Origin: Hoeflea_A sp965216535
GTDB taxonomy: Bacteria > Pseudomonadota > Alphaproteobacteria > Rhizobiales > Rhizobiaceae
Length of the DNA stretch: 64,000 bases
Assembly (NCBI GenBank): GCA_965216535.1
Contig: OZ244175.1
Location: forward strand, 1,302,001 to 1,366,000
Direction of reading: 5' to 3'
Shown: in pieces, positions 16,833-24,882 of the stretch
How positions within the stretch are numbered: the first letter of the stretch is position 1
Layout: every line of letters begins with the position of its first letter
Notes under the pieces: generated by a model
The model's input: only the letters and a program-made list of their open reading frames with translations
Database searches by the model: none
Told to the model about the DNA's origin: nothing
Made by a program: the position numbers and the translations under genes

Positions 16833-17846
16833 ATGACCATCAACGCCAGAAGGATCTTGATCGGAGCCATTGCCGGGCTCGCGGCGGCAACGTCGGGAGC
16901 GGTTGCTGCCGAGTTAAAGATGCAAACGTTTCTCGGTGCCAATGCGTCAACCACCAAGGCATTCGAGGCCATGGCGGCGGAGCTCAAGGAGTCCACCGGC
17001 GGTGAAGTCGATATCACCGTACTGCCGGGCCGCGCCGTGGTTGGCGCCGGTGAGACCATCGACGCGATCCAAAACGGTTTGCTCGACGGTCAGTACACCG
17101 CGCCAAGCTACTTTGCCGGCAAGGACGCTGCACTCGGTGTTCTCGGTGACACGCTGGCGGCCTATCCCGACAGCGCGACCCGCGACCGCTGGTTTACCGA
17201 AGGGGGCGGGCTGGAGATCGCCCGGGCGCTCTACGACAAATACGACCTGCACTTCATCTGCCCGGTTTACTGGCCTCCGGAGCAGATCCCTTCGACGGTC
17301 GCCATCAATTCTGTTGCGGATCTTTCGGGCCTCAAGATGCGGGCCCCGGGCGGACTTGCGTCCGACCTGCTGAGCCGGGCCGGCGCGTCGCTGGTCACCA
17401 TGGGTGTCGGAGAGAGCGTGACCGCCATGGAGACCGGGGTGCTGGACGCCACGGACCTGGCCAATGTGGCGCTCAACGTCGCCCTGGGCATGCACAACAA
17501 GGCCAAGTATTCGGTTCTGGCCCGTCATTCCATGGCGGTTACCGAAATGAGCCTGTCGAAGGACAAGTGGAACAGTCTGTCGCCTGACGCGCAGGCAAAG
17601 TTCGAGGCTGCCTGCGTCGCCATGTCGGACAAGCTGCGCGACACGCTGTCCGGCGAGGACGCCGATGCGGAAGCCAAGGCCAAAGGCGAACTGTCCGTTA
17701 CGTTTCTGGAGTTCGGCGACGACGATGCGGCCATGTTCCGCGCCATGACCGCGGATGTCTGGGACGACTGGGGCGGCAAGAGTGCAGACGCGCAAGCCGT
17801 TGTCGACAGTCACAAGGCTTTCGTGTCCAAACTCGGCCTGAAGTGA
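16833..17846 (+). CDS. TRAP transporter substrate-binding protein, DctP family
   Basis: Periplasmic solute receptor of 337 residues. It has a signal peptide (ARRILIGAIAGLAAATSGAVAAE) and the DctP fold, including the family element LSGLKMRAPGGLASDLL whose Arg normally binds the substrate carboxylate. GGGAGG precedes the ATG. The two membrane subunits follow immediately, so this is a complete tripartite TRAP system. Presence of the carboxylate-binding Arg and the BKACE neighbour suggest a keto acid or similar organic acid as substrate. Confidence 0.92.
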   Translation: MTINARRILIGAIAGLAAATSGAVAAELKMQTFLGANASTTKAFEAMAAELKESTGGEVDITVLPGRAVVGAGETIDAIQNGLLDGQYTAPSYFAGKDAALGVLGDTLAAYPDSATRDRWFTEGGGLEIARALYDKYDLHFICPVYWPPEQIPSTVAINSVADLSGLKMRAPGGLASDLLSRAGASLVTMGVGESVTAMETGVLDATDLANVALNVALGMHNKAKYSVLARHSMAVTEMSLSKDKWNSLSPDAQAKFEAACVAMSDKLRDTLSGEDADAEAKAKGELSVTFLEFGDDDAAMFRAMTADVWDDWGGKSADAQAVVDSHKAFVSKLGLK

Positions 17847-17905
17847 TCACATATTGGAACCGGCAGCCAGCCGGTTCCGCCATTCCCGAATGATCGGAGC
17901 ATGTG

Positions 17906-18397
17906 ATGCCGCTCGTTGACCGATTGACCCTTTGGATCGGCCGCGCCGTGTCCTGGTGCTTTGCGGCGATCGTGCTCATCATGGTCTACGAGGTTGCCGC
18001 GCGCTACGCCTTCAACGCCCCGACCATCTGGGCCCATGAGACCTCGGTCCTGCTGGCATCGATCGGTTTCGTCTTCGGGGGTGCCTATTGCATGAGCGAA
18101 GGCACCCATATGCGCATCGGCTTCCTGGTTGACCGGCATCCTGCCTGGGCGCGCATCTCCAAATGGCTCAGCCTCATTGCCGGTACGGTCTACCTCGCGG
18201 GGCTAGGCTATGCCGCCTGGAAAATGACGGAGCGGGCGGTCTGGCGTTTCTCGATCTCGGGCGCCTGGGATCCGGAACGCTCCGGCAGTACCCTGAATTC
18301 TCCACTTCCGACTTATCTCAAGGCCTGCCTGTTTGTCGGATGTCTGCTGTTCCTGCTGGTGATTGTCCGGCGGTTCTTTCCGAGTGGCAAGAGCTGA
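17906..18397 (+). CDS. TRAP transporter small permease subunit (DctQ-like)
   Basis: Four-helix membrane protein of 163 residues (PLVDRLTLWIGRAVSWCFAAIVLIMVYEVAARYAFN, AHETSVLLASIGFVFGGAYCM). The DctQ signature of V-x-x-R-Y followed by W and E lies in VAARYAFNAPTIWAHE. The ATG at 17906 has GGAG six bases upstream. Its stop overlaps the start of the large permease (ATGA at 18395-18399). Confidence 0.9.
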   Translation: MPLVDRLTLWIGRAVSWCFAAIVLIMVYEVAARYAFNAPTIWAHETSVLLASIGFVFGGAYCMSEGTHMRIGFLVDRHPAWARISKWLSLIAGTVYLAGLGYAAWKMTERAVWRFSISGAWDPERSGSTLNSPLPTYLKACLFVGCLLFLLVIVRRFFPSGKS

Positions 18398-19713
18398 TGG
18401 ATATCGGCACGATTACCGTGCTGATCATCCTGGCGATGTCCGGCATGTTGTTGATCGGTGTTCCGTTGGCCTTCGTCTCCGGATCGATCGCTGTGGTTCT
18501 TGCCGTCACGCAATTCGGCTGGAACGCGCTGTTCATCGTTGGCAGCCGCACGGTGGACTTTCTCGACAGCTTCGCTCTGATCGCCGTCCCGATGTTTGTG
18601 ATCATGGCGTCGGTGATGGAAAAATCCGGTGTGGCGAGCGATCTCTACCGGGCATTCCATGTTCTGGCAGGCGGTTTGCGCGGCGGCATCGGTGTCGTGA
18701 CCACGTTTGTGGCTGTCATCCTCGGTGCGACCACCGGGATCATCGGTGGAGAGATTGTCCTGCTCGGGCTCATTGCTTTGCCGCAAATGCTCAAGCTCGG
18801 TTACGACAAGAGCCTGGCGATCGGGACCATCACTGCCGGCGGCTCGCTCGGGACGATGATCCCGCCGTCGATCATTCTCATCTTCTACGGACTGACCGCG
18901 GAAGTGAGCATTTCGCACCTGTTTCTGGCGACGCTCGTCCCGGGGCTGATGCTGGCGCTGTTCTATATCGGCTACATTCTGGTTCGCTGCGGACTGAATC
19001 CGGCGATGGGACCGCCTTTGAGCGGCCCGGAACGGGACATGCCGCTTGTCGAAAAGCTGATCCTCTTCAGGCACGTGGCCCTGCCGATGATGGTCGCGGC
19101 CGGCGTGCTCGGTTCGATCTACGCCGGCTTCGCCTCGATCACAGAAAGTGCTGCCATGGGCGCTTTCGGGGCTGTCCTGGCGGCCTGGGTTCGCGGCAGG
19201 CTGTCGGTCGAGCTGATCCGCGAGGCTCTCATGCAGGCGTTTCGCACCTGTGGCATGGTGTTCTGGCTGGTCTTCGGCACAAACGCCTTGATCGGTGTCT
19301 ATAACCTCATGGGCGGCATCGAGTTTGCGGGGCTCATGCTGTCGGGTGTGTCGGAAGAACCGGCCATCATCCTGGCGGTGATGGTGTGTGTGTTCATCCT
19401 GCTTGGTTTCTTCATCGACTGGATCGGCATCCTGTTCCTGACCATGCCGATCTTCCTGCCGGTGCTGACCTCGATCGGCTACGATCCCATCTGGTTCGGG
19501 ATCGTCTTCAACCTGTCCATGCAGATCGCCTATCTGACGCCGCCATTCGGGCCTGCTTGCTTCTACCTGAAGGGGGCAGCACCGGAAGGCGTCGACCTGC
19601 AGGACATTTTTGCCGCGCAATGGCCGTTTATCGGACTTCAGGCCGTTGCGCTTCTCATTGTCATTGCCTGGCCGGATCTGTCGCTCTGGCTACCGCGCCT
19701 GGTTTATGGGTAG
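18397..19713 (+). CDS. TRAP transporter large permease subunit (DctM-like)
   Basis: Ion-coupled translocation subunit of 438 residues with about 12 membrane helices. Family motifs include GVPLAFVSGSIAVVLAV, AVPMFVIMASVMEKSGVA, GTITAGGSLGTMIPPSIILI and the C-terminal FFIDWIGILFLTMPIFLPVL. Sequences upstream of 18397 in this frame belong to the preceding gene read out of frame. Starts inside the stop of the small permease gene, indicating translational coupling. Confidence 0.94.
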   Translation: MDIGTITVLIILAMSGMLLIGVPLAFVSGSIAVVLAVTQFGWNALFIVGSRTVDFLDSFALIAVPMFVIMASVMEKSGVASDLYRAFHVLAGGLRGGIGVVTTFVAVILGATTGIIGGEIVLLGLIALPQMLKLGYDKSLAIGTITAGGSLGTMIPPSIILIFYGLTAEVSISHLFLATLVPGLMLALFYIGYILVRCGLNPAMGPPLSGPERDMPLVEKLILFRHVALPMMVAAGVLGSIYAGFASITESAAMGAFGAVLAAWVRGRLSVELIREALMQAFRTCGMVFWLVFGTNALIGVYNLMGGIEFAGLMLSGVSEEPAIILAVMVCVFILLGFFIDWIGILFLTMPIFLPVLTSIGYDPIWFGIVFNLSMQIAYLTPPFGPACFYLKGAAPEGVDLQDIFAAQWPFIGLQAVALLIVIAWPDLSLWLPRLVYG

Positions 19714-19719
19714 CCCGTG

Positions 19720-21750
19720 ATGGCGGACGTTTCCGTTTTGAAATCGGTCTCCAGCCCATCTCTCAGCAATCGATTGGGCCCCGAGGATTTGCAGGCGGCT
19801 CTGCGGCTGATGGTGCGAATCCGCCGTTTCGAGACCCGGGCGAAGGAACTGTTCCTGGCCGGGGTAATCAAGGGCACCGCGCATTCCAGTGTCGGCCAGG
19901 AAGCCATCGCGGCCGGTGCCTGCCTGGCGCTGGAACGCGACGATTTCCTGCTCACGCATCATCGCGGCCATGGACACACCATCGCCAAGGGCGCGGATAT
20001 CGGGCGCATGTTCGCGGAACTGATGGGCAAGGCCGAGGGCTATTGTGCCGGGCTCGGCGGGTCGATGCACATTGCCGATTTCGACAGCAATATTCTGGGC
20101 GCAAACGGCATCGTCGGCGCCGGAATGGGGCTTGGCACCGGCGCGGCGCTGGCCGAGAAACTCAACGGCACAGACAATGTCGGCATCTGCTTCTTCGGCG
20201 ACGGGGCGGCGAATGAAGGTATCTTCCACGAGGCGATGAATCTCGTGGCCGTATGGTCCCTGCCGCTGATTTTCTTCTGCGAAAACAACCAGTACGGGTT
20301 GACCACCCCGTCGGGCGCAGTGACCGCCGGAGCAACGATTGCCGGTCGCGGCGACGCTTACGGCGTACCCAATGAGCGCATTGACGGTAACGATCTGATC
20401 GCCGTGTTCGAAGCGGTTGAACGAGCCGTTCTGCGGGCACGTGCCGGTGATGGTCCAACCCTGATCGAAGCGCTGACCTACCGCTGGGACGATCACTCGA
20501 TGCGCGCCAATCTTCCCGCCTACCGTTCGGCAGACGAGGAGGAAACCTGGAAGGGTGTCGATCCGCTGACGCGATTGCGTGCGCGATTGACCGCCGTCGG
20601 TGGCCTTGACGATCAGGCCTATGAGCAGCTGATCAGCGAAGTCGAAAACGAAATCGAGGCGGCCGTTGACTGGGCACGGGACCAGGACGATCCCGTCCTG
20701 GAGACCGCGCTTTCGCTGGTGTCCGCCCCAAGCCAGCCTGTGCCTTTGTCAGAGCCTGATCCCGGAGGGCGCGCCATTTCCTACAGACAGGCCATCACCG
20801 AGGCCATTGGCCAGGAGATGGAGCAGAACCTGGATGTCATCGTCATCGGTGAAGATGTCGGTCGCACCGGCGGAATTTTCGGCCTGACCCAAGGTCTCTT
20901 CGACCAATTCGGCGCCGAACGGGTGCGGGATACGCCCATCTCTGAAGGCGCCATCGCGTCCTGTGGTGTCGGCGCTGCCATGCGTGGCAAGCGCGTGGTG
21001 GTCGAGGCGCAGCTTTGGGATTTCGTCACGCTGATGATGGATGCGATCATCAACCAGGCCGCCAAGGCGCGGTTCATGCTCGGCGGCAAGGCCAAAGTGC
21101 CGGTGGTGTTTCGCGGGCCGCAGGGCGCCGGAATTCGTCTTGCCGCTCAACATTGCCAGTCACTGGAGGCGCTGTTTGCCAATGTGCCTGGCCTTGAGGT
21201 CTATGCGCCGAGCAGCGCCTACGATGCAAAAGGGCTGATGGCGGCTGCCATCCGGTTGGATGGCCCTGTAGTATTCCTCGAGCACAAGCTCCTCTATCTC
21301 GGCGCCGAGCAACCGGTGCCCGAAGCGGCATTCAGCATCGAGCCCGGTCGTGCCCGCGTGGTTCGCCAGGGCAGCGACTGCACGGTGATCGCCACCCTTG
21401 CCATGGTGGAAAGGGCGGTCCAGGCCGCTGAACAGCTTAGCCGCAAGGGACTGGATGTCGAGGTGATCGATCCACGGACGATCCGGCCACTCGACATGGA
21501 AACGATCGTTGCCAGCGTGCGCAAGACCAACCGGGCCGTCGTCGTGCATGAAGCGCCGTTGTTTGGTGGATTCGGCGGCGAAATCGCCGCCGGCATCATG
21601 GAACAGGCCTTTGACTGGCTGGATGCGCCGGTTGCCCGCGTCGGCGCTCCGGAGATGCCGGTCCCCTATAACGACCGCCTCGAACGGGCCTACATGCCGG
21701 ACGCCCGGCGCATTGCAGAGGCGATCGAAACCGTCTGCTACAGGAGTTGA
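19720..21750 (+). CDS. Fused alpha/beta E1 component of a 2-oxoacid or acetoin dehydrogenase
   Basis: Thiamine-diphosphate enzyme of 676 residues that joins both E1 subunits in one chain. The alpha half (about 1-330) has the TPP motif GDG...N (FFGDGAANEGIFHEAMNLV...FFCENNQYGLTT) and the phosphorylation-loop region YRWDDHSMRAN. The beta half (about 345-676) starts ISYRQAITEAIGQEM with GEDVGRTGGIFGLTQGL and the transketolase C-terminal region VIDPRTIRPLDMETI. GTG at 19717 and ATG at 19720 are both possible; the ATG is preferred. No E2 or E3 gene occurs in the window, so either they are elsewhere or the enzyme works as a decarboxylase or with another acceptor. Confidence 0.9.
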   Translation: MADVSVLKSVSSPSLSNRLGPEDLQAALRLMVRIRRFETRAKELFLAGVIKGTAHSSVGQEAIAAGACLALERDDFLLTHHRGHGHTIAKGADIGRMFAELMGKAEGYCAGLGGSMHIADFDSNILGANGIVGAGMGLGTGAALAEKLNGTDNVGICFFGDGAANEGIFHEAMNLVAVWSLPLIFFCENNQYGLTTPSGAVTAGATIAGRGDAYGVPNERIDGNDLIAVFEAVERAVLRARAGDGPTLIEALTYRWDDHSMRANLPAYRSADEEETWKGVDPLTRLRARLTAVGGLDDQAYEQLISEVENEIEAAVDWARDQDDPVLETALSLVSAPSQPVPLSEPDPGGRAISYRQAITEAIGQEMEQNLDVIVIGEDVGRTGGIFGLTQGLFDQFGAERVRDTPISEGAIASCGVGAAMRGKRVVVEAQLWDFVTLMMDAIINQAAKARFMLGGKAKVPVVFRGPQGAGIRLAAQHCQSLEALFANVPGLEVYAPSSAYDAKGLMAAAIRLDGPVVFLEHKLLYLGAEQPVPEAAFSIEPGRARVVRQGSDCTVIATLAMVERAVQAAEQLSRKGLDVEVIDPRTIRPLDMETIVASVRKTNRAVVVHEAPLFGGFGGEIAAGIMEQAFDWLDAPVARVGAPEMPVPYNDRLERAYMPDARRIAEAIETVCYRS

Positions 21751-21753
21751 TCC

Positions 21754-22158
21754 ATGACCACGCGTCGCGTCATCGTCCCCAAGGGGATGGAAAACATCTA
21801 TGACACCTATCACTACGCACCCGGGATTCTGGTTGGCGACACGCTCTATCTGGCCGGGCAGGTCGGGCGTGATGCCGATTTGAATGTCGTCGAAGGCGCC
21901 GAGGCCCAATTCAACCAGGCTTTCGAGAATGTCGGCCATGTGCTGTCGGCGGCCGGCGCCACCTTCGACGACGTGGTCGAACTGGAGACCTGGTTTGCCG
22001 AGGACATGACCGATCTGAAGACGTTCATGGCCGTCAAGGACCGGTTCTTCGTCAATCGCTATCCGACCTGGACCGGTTTCGCGGTCAAGGGCTTTTCGAT
22101 GCCGGGCATCCTTGTCGAGATCAAGTGCAAGGCAATCCTGGGCCTGGCCGACGCATGA
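21754..22158 (+). CDS. RidA/YjgF-family protein
   Basis: 134-residue member of the Rid family, trimeric enamine/imine deaminases or related ligand-binding proteins. Family strands are clear (GILVGDTLYLAGQVGRDADL, AQFNQAFENVGHVLSAAGATFDDVVELETWF, PTWTGFAVKGFSMPGILVEIKC). The position of the catalytic arginine of true RidA (usually in P-x-R) is occupied by Thr/Trp in YPTWTGF, so it may belong to a non-deaminase subgroup. It starts three bases after the E1 stop, and its own stop overlaps the aldolase start (ATGA), so it is tightly coupled in the operon. Confidence 0.85.
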   Translation: MTTRRVIVPKGMENIYDTYHYAPGILVGDTLYLAGQVGRDADLNVVEGAEAQFNQAFENVGHVLSAAGATFDDVVELETWFAEDMTDLKTFMAVKDRFFVNRYPTWTGFAVKGFSMPGILVEIKCKAILGLADA

Positions 22159-22937
22159 GTCGCGACCTCAAAGCTATCCTGAAATCGGATTCGATCAGCC
22201 TCGGGACCTGGTCTCAGATCGCGGCCGCGGAAATGATCGATCTCGTCGCCCTCAACGGCTTCGAGTTCACAATCATCGATTGCGAACACGGATTCTTCGG
22301 CATGGAGACCGCCGAGAACCTGGCGCGCGCGGCCGATGCCAACGACATCGCTGCGGCGGTACGGCTGCCGCAAAACGATCCGGTGTTGATCATGAAAGCC
22401 CTCGACGCCGGCATCCGACATGTGGTGATCCCCAACCTGGACAGCGGCTCGGCGGCGCACCAGGCCGTTGCCGCGACGCGTTTCGGACCGCGCGGATTGC
22501 GCGGTGCCTGCCCCTGCTGCCGATCGGGCGGCCATTTCATCCGCAACTGGAAAGACTATGTCGAAGAGGAAGAGGCGCGGGTCGGGGTGATCGGCCTTGT
22601 CGAGACCGCCCTGGGCGTCGTTAACTTCGCTGAGATCTGCGCGGTGGAAGACCTGACCGCCCTGATGTTCGGCCCCTTCGATCTGTCGGTATCGCTGGGG
22701 CTCGAGGGCGACTGGCGCCATCCTCGAGTTCGACAGGCTGTCGAGGACATGGTTGCCAGAGCGGTCGACGCCGGTCACCGGGTCCTGATGCCCGTGTTCT
22801 CGCCTGACGCTTCTGAATGTTCGGATCTGATCGGCCGTTGGACAGAGCGCGGTGTCAGCGCGTATGTCATCGGTTCGGACAAGATTATTGTGGCCAATGC
22901 GTTCGATGGCTGGAATCGCGCCTTGCGGTCGCATTAG
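22155..22937 (+). CDS. HpcH/HpaI-family aldolase (class II, pyruvate-type)
   Basis: Metal-dependent aldolase or lyase of 260 residues that cleaves or forms 2-keto-hydroxy acids. Recognised by SLGTWSQIAAAEMIDLVA, the active-site DCEHGFFGMET, the metal-binding Glu in GLVETALGVVN and the Asp in FGPFDLSVSLG. Last gene of the operon, starting within the stop of the RidA gene. With the BKACE enzyme and the E1 fusion it suggests stepwise breakdown of a branched or hydroxylated keto acid, which is inference. Confidence 0.88.
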   Translation: MSRDLKAILKSDSISLGTWSQIAAAEMIDLVALNGFEFTIIDCEHGFFGMETAENLARAADANDIAAAVRLPQNDPVLIMKALDAGIRHVVIPNLDSGSAAHQAVAATRFGPRGLRGACPCCRSGGHFIRNWKDYVEEEEARVGVIGLVETALGVVNFAEICAVEDLTALMFGPFDLSVSLGLEGDWRHPRVRQAVEDMVARAVDAGHRVLMPVFSPDASECSDLIGRWTERGVSAYVIGSDKIIVANAFDGWNRALRSH

Positions 22938-23004
22938 ATGGCTGGCCTTGAGGATTGAGCATCAGCCAAACCAGATTAACCGAAGGAAACAGGATGTTTC
23001 TTGC

Positions 23005-23032
23005 CAATACTGTCGAATAGATTACAGTATTG
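23005..23032. promoter_or_regulatory. Palindrome CAATACTGT-N10-ACAGTATTG
   Basis: Perfect 9-base arms at 23005-23013 and 23024-23032, centred about 57 bases before the start of the membrane-anchored winged-helix gene. There is no T-tract, so a repressor site is more likely than a terminator. The neighbouring winged-helix protein itself could bind it. Confidence 0.5.
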
Positions 23033-23075
23033 CCAGGTGGGGTTGTGAACGCGTCAAAAGCGGGTGGACTGACTC

Positions 23076-23777
23076 ATGACCCACTATGTCATTCTCATCA
23101 TCGTAATGATCCTTGCGGGTGCGGCCGGCGGATTTGCCAGTTGGCTGCTGGCGCCTGCTGACGAGCAGGAGGGCGGTGGTGGCGTGCGATTCGGCATGTT
23201 CGGATACGTCGCAGTCGGGATCGTCGCCGCTTTTGTCGTGCCGTTGTTCTTGAGCATGGCACAAAGCGACCTGATCGGGAATGAGGCGAAAATTGATGAT
23301 CTCAGCAACATCTTTGTCTTTGTCGGGTTTTGCATAATCGCCGGCTTTTCTGCTCGGGCCTTCATCCAGACGATTTCAGACCGCCTGTTGGCCGAAGTGC
23401 AGCAGGTTCGCGAACAGCAGATCGAAACCACCGACCAGATGGAAGAGCTTCGTGACAACGTGACCGAACGGGCACCGGTTCGCAACACCGACGAGGGTCC
23501 GGAAGGTGTAACCGAAATCGATCCGGAAGTTCGAGCCGTTGCGGAAGCGCTCTCGACGGACGAGGTAGCGGCGCTCAGAGCCAGCGCGTTGATGACCATG
23601 CGCACCCGCACCGGCATCGCACGCGACGGCGAGATCGCCAACAACCGGATTTCGTCGGTGCTGGAAAGACTGATAGACAAGGGCTTCCTGGAAAGAACTC
23701 AGTCGGACCGTACCGGCGAACTGCGGTTCCGAATTACGGCCACGGGCATAGATGCACTGAAGGCGATCTCCGCATAG
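23076..23777 (+). CDS. Membrane protein with C-terminal winged-helix domain
   Basis: 233 residues. Three hydrophobic segments lie near residues 4-26, 46-62 and 80-96 (MTHYVILIIVMILAGAAGGF, FGYVAVGIVAAFVVPLFL, IFVFVGFCIIAGFSARAF). A helical, probably coiled-coil stretch (LAEVQQVREQQIETTDQMEELRDN) and a winged-helix-like C-terminal domain (GEIANNRISSVLERLIDKGF, TQSDRTGELRFRITATGIDAL) follow. The N-terminal part is reminiscent of the three-helix YLATT-type domain, but I cannot confirm this. The design suggests a one-component membrane-bound regulator. A perfect palindrome lies just upstream. Confidence 0.7.
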   Translation: MTHYVILIIVMILAGAAGGFASWLLAPADEQEGGGGVRFGMFGYVAVGIVAAFVVPLFLSMAQSDLIGNEAKIDDLSNIFVFVGFCIIAGFSARAFIQTISDRLLAEVQQVREQQIETTDQMEELRDNVTERAPVRNTDEGPEGVTEIDPEVRAVAEALSTDEVAALRASALMTMRTRTGIARDGEIANNRISSVLERLIDKGFLERTQSDRTGELRFRITATGIDALKAISA

Positions 23778-23838
23778 TACCAAAACCCGTGGAGGACAGA
23801 GCTGTATGGTGCTCGTCCGGAAGACCCTCGCCCCTGTG

Positions 23839-24882
23839 TCAGATTATCTCATCTTCGTCGAAGAGCGGGTCGGTACCGAGCTGTGAAGCCAAATCGTCGA
23901 TGATGTCCGCTGTGCCGTCTTTCTGTCGAACGGTTGCGATATGAACCAGAGCATCGCCCTCATTGACGATCGGCAGATTGGTCCGGCCTATGATCAGGCC
24001 TGGAAACGTCGTGATTACCTCGTTTTCGACTTCGCCGAACGGATCGGATACGACCCCGAGAACCTCTCCTTCATCCACCAGATCGCCGGTTGTCTTGAAC
24101 ATACGGATGAGCCCGCCGGCCGAAGCCCTCAGCCAGCTGCTGGATTTCGCGTGGACAGAAGGCACTTTCGGCATTGCGATGCCTTTTTTGGGGACCATTT
24201 CCAGTTTGCGCATGACCCGAAGAATGCCGCTGACACCGGCTCGCACGGCCAATTCGTCAAAGCGCAACCCTTCGCCCGCCTCGTACAGCAGCACGTCGAC
24301 GTCGAGTTTCTGCGCAGCCTCGCGCATGGAACCGTCTCGCAGCGGCGCCGTCATCACAACTGGTGCCCCGAATGCTTCAGCAAGGGCGAGCGTATCCGGT
24401 TTCGAGGGTGATACGCGGACTTGCGGCAGGTTGGTCCGGTGGATGGCCGCTGAGTGCAGATCGATGCCGAATTGCGACCTAGCGATAATTTCGCTGGAGA
24501 AAATGTGCGCCAGGCGGGCCGCCAGCGATCCGCTCGGACTGCCCGGGAACGAGCGATTCAGATCTCTGCGGTCCGGCAGATACCGCGAATGGTTCAAAAA
24601 TCCGAACGTGTTGACGATTGGAGCGATCAACAGTGTGCCGCGCACCGTATCAAGCGGCGGCATGCGCATGAGGCGACGGGCGATTTCGACGCCGATAACC
24701 TCATCGCCGTGGACAGCCGCGCTGACAAAAAGGGTCGGTCCTGGCCGACGCCCGTGAACAACATGCACAGAGATGGAAACAGGTGTGTGATCGGACAGGA
24801 CGCTGACCGGCAGCTCGACGGTTTGGCGAGTTCCGGGGGCGACCCGGCGCGTCCCGATCTGAAACGCCGCAGGGTCGGACAT
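23839..24882 (-). CDS. Succinylglutamate desuccinylase/aspartoacylase-family zinc hydrolase
   Basis: M14-like metallohydrolase of 347 residues. Zinc ligands lie in VHGDEVIGVE (H-x-x-E) and in the downstream His of GIDLHSAAI, with DRRDLNRSFPG as the family's Arg/Asn substrate-binding motif. The C-terminal part has a barrel-sandwich (lipoyl-like) segment, ASAGGLIRMFKTTGDLVDEGE. The ATG at 24882 overlaps the stop of the RimK-like gene by one base. It is the terminal gene of a cluster with an ATP-grasp ligase and a retropepsin-like protease, so it may act on a glutamylated peptide or amino acid; that link is inference from context. Confidence 0.87.
   Translation of the reverse strand: MSDPAAFQIGTRRVAPGTRQTVELPVSVLSDHTPVSISVHVVHGRRPGPTLFVSAAVHGDEVIGVEIARRLMRMPPLDTVRGTLLIAPIVNTFGFLNHSRYLPDRRDLNRSFPGSPSGSLAARLAHIFSSEIIARSQFGIDLHSAAIHRTNLPQVRVSPSKPDTLALAEAFGAPVVMTAPLRDGSMREAAQKLDVDVLLYEAGEGLRFDELAVRAGVSGILRVMRKLEMVPKKGIAMPKVPSVHAKSSSWLRASAGGLIRMFKTTGDLVDEGEVLGVVSDPFGEVENEVITTFPGLIIGRTNLPIVNEGDALVHIATVRQKDGTADIIDDLASQLGTDPLFDEDEII

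Noticed and set aside
18313..19620. Long minus-strand frame (435 codons) over the TRAP large permease
   Set aside because: Antisense shadow of a clear DctM gene; composition is rich in Arg/Asp/Gln/His as expected of such shadows.
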